Assembly (NCBI GenBank): GCA_038231495.1
Contig: JBBRLG010000420.1
Location: 1 to 6,691 of the forward strand
Source: JBBRLG01 sp038231495
GTDB taxonomy: Bacteria; Planctomycetota; Planctomycetia; Gemmatales; Gemmataceae
Reading direction: 5' to 3'
Length of the DNA: 6,691 bases
How positions within the stretch are numbered: the stretch's first letter is position 1; each line of letters starts with the position of its first letter. The notes below the pieces were generated by a model. It saw only the letters and a list, made by a program, of their open reading frames with translations. It did no database searches and was not told the origin of the DNA. A program made the position numbers and the translations under genes. Of the stretch, positions 5,897 through 6,691 are shown piece after piece.

Positions 5897-6691
5897 ATGG
5901 CAAAAAAAGCCTCTTCAACCAAGACGACCCAGCCTGCCGAAACTCACCCCGCCGCCGCCGGCGTCAAGCAAGCGTTCGAGGCGGGCGAAGGGTTGCTGCG
6001 CATGGCGCCCACCTGGGTGCCGCGCTCGTTCTTGATGCCGGGCAAGCGGATCAAGCTAGCGCCGCAAGACGTGTACGCCCTGGGCGCTCACCGCGGCGGC
6101 ATCGACGAACGCTGGTTCGCGTCCACCACCGTCGCCGCCAACGAAGGCGCGCCGCCCGACGAAGGCTTGAGCTACGTCGTGTTCGGTGGGAAGCGGGTCT
6201 TCACCTTGCGCGACGCCGTGGGTCTCGAGGGGGCGAAACTCGTCGGCGCGCCGATCTGGGACAAGTACAAACGCTGGCCGGTTTACAGCAAGTTCTTCGA
6301 CAACCTGGGGCCGATCCCGCACCACATGCACCAGAACAACGCCCAGGCCGCCAAAGTCGGGCAACAAGGTAAGCCGGAATCGTATTATTTTCCACCCCAG
6401 TTGAACGCGGTCGGCAACAACTTCCCGTACACCTTCTTCGGCCTGGAGCCGGGCACGACCAAGGCCGACCTCGTGCGCTGCCTGGAAGACTGGAACAAGG
6501 GCGACAACGGCATCCTCAACTACAGCAAGGCGTACCGCCTGCAACCGGGCACCGGCTGGCTGGTGCCGCCGTGCGTGCTGCACGCGCCGGGTTCGCTCGT
6601 CACCTACGAGCCGCAGTGGGGTTCGGACGTGTTCGCCATGTACCAGTCGCTCGTCGAGGGCCGGCTGGTGCCGTGGGGCCTGTTGACCAAG
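5897..6691 (+). CDS. Class I mannose-6-phosphate isomerase-like cupin protein (3' end missing)
   Basis: The frame is open for 265 codons from ATG to the window edge with no stop, and codons end mainly in G or C, so this is a real but partial gene. The first ~25 residues are Lys/Ala/Thr-rich and look like a disordered tail; there is no signal peptide, so it is probably cytoplasmic. The rest follows the order of class I phosphomannose isomerases (ManA): a WPVYSKFFDN strand, then PHHMHQN (141-147), KPESYYF (159-165) and VPPCVLHAPGS (223-233). By analogy His143 or His145, Glu161 and His229 would bind a metal ion, usually zinc, in the cupin barrel. In ManA this site interconverts mannose-6-phosphate and fructose-6-phosphate. 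The match is by motif only; the ManA QxHPxD site reads HxHQN here, and the remaining C-terminus is not visible. A sugar-phosphate isomerase or another metal cupin enzyme is possible; I would not assign manA. Confidence 0.75.
   Translation, partial: MAKKASSTKTTQPAETHPAAAGVKQAFEAGEGLLRMAPTWVPRSFLMPGKRIKLAPQDVYALGAHRGGIDERWFASTTVAANEGAPPDEGLSYVVFGGKRVFTLRDAVGLEGAKLVGAPIWDKYKRWPVYSKFFDNLGPIPHHMHQNNAQAAKVGQQGKPESYYFPPQLNAVGNNFPYTFFGLEPGTTKADLVRCLEDWNKGDNGILNYSKAYRLQPGTGWLVPPCVLHAPGSLVTYEPQWGSDVFAMYQSLVEGRLVPWGLLTK

Noticed and set aside
6056..6583. Reverse-strand open frame opposite the cupin gene
   Set aside because: It is antisense to the ManA-like frame, which has ordered metal-site motifs and a ribosome binding site; the reverse product has no recognisable domain.

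Overview
The window is a GC-rich stretch of bacterial chromosome. Codons in its three genes end mostly in G or C. The gene types, above all a very large secreted protein with PQQ-like beta-propeller repeats and helical repeats, suggest a planctomycete, probably close to Gemmata. The palindromic repeats fit that too. This assignment is inference from gene style, not from a marker gene.

Layout. Positions 1-308 are non-coding as far as I can tell and hold a short inverted repeat, a perfect TATAAT box and a good ribosome binding site. Positions 309-4982 (+) encode one 1557-residue exported protein: signal peptide, proline-rich linker, helical repeats, first beta-propeller, second helical region, second beta-propeller. 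Positions 4983-5161 separate two convergent genes and are almost entirely palindromic: a 21-bp hairpin, a perfect 56-bp palindrome, and a 31-nt outer inverted repeat enclosing both. Positions 5162-5563 (-) encode a small stand-alone receiver-like protein that keeps the phosphoacceptor Asp but lacks two other signature residues. Positions 5564-5896 are mostly a divergent intergenic leader with a strong GC hairpin. Positions 5897-6691 (+) encode the first 265 residues of a cupin-fold protein related to class I mannose-6-phosphate isomerase; the gene runs off the window.

The three genes are on alternating strands and show no sign of forming an operon or a shared pathway. The least ordinary element is the nested palindrome cluster. 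The large protein is a type I associate with planctomycetes; its ligand and job cannot be read from sequence. I found no RNA gene, CRISPR array, transposase or defence system, and no convincing new multi-gene system.
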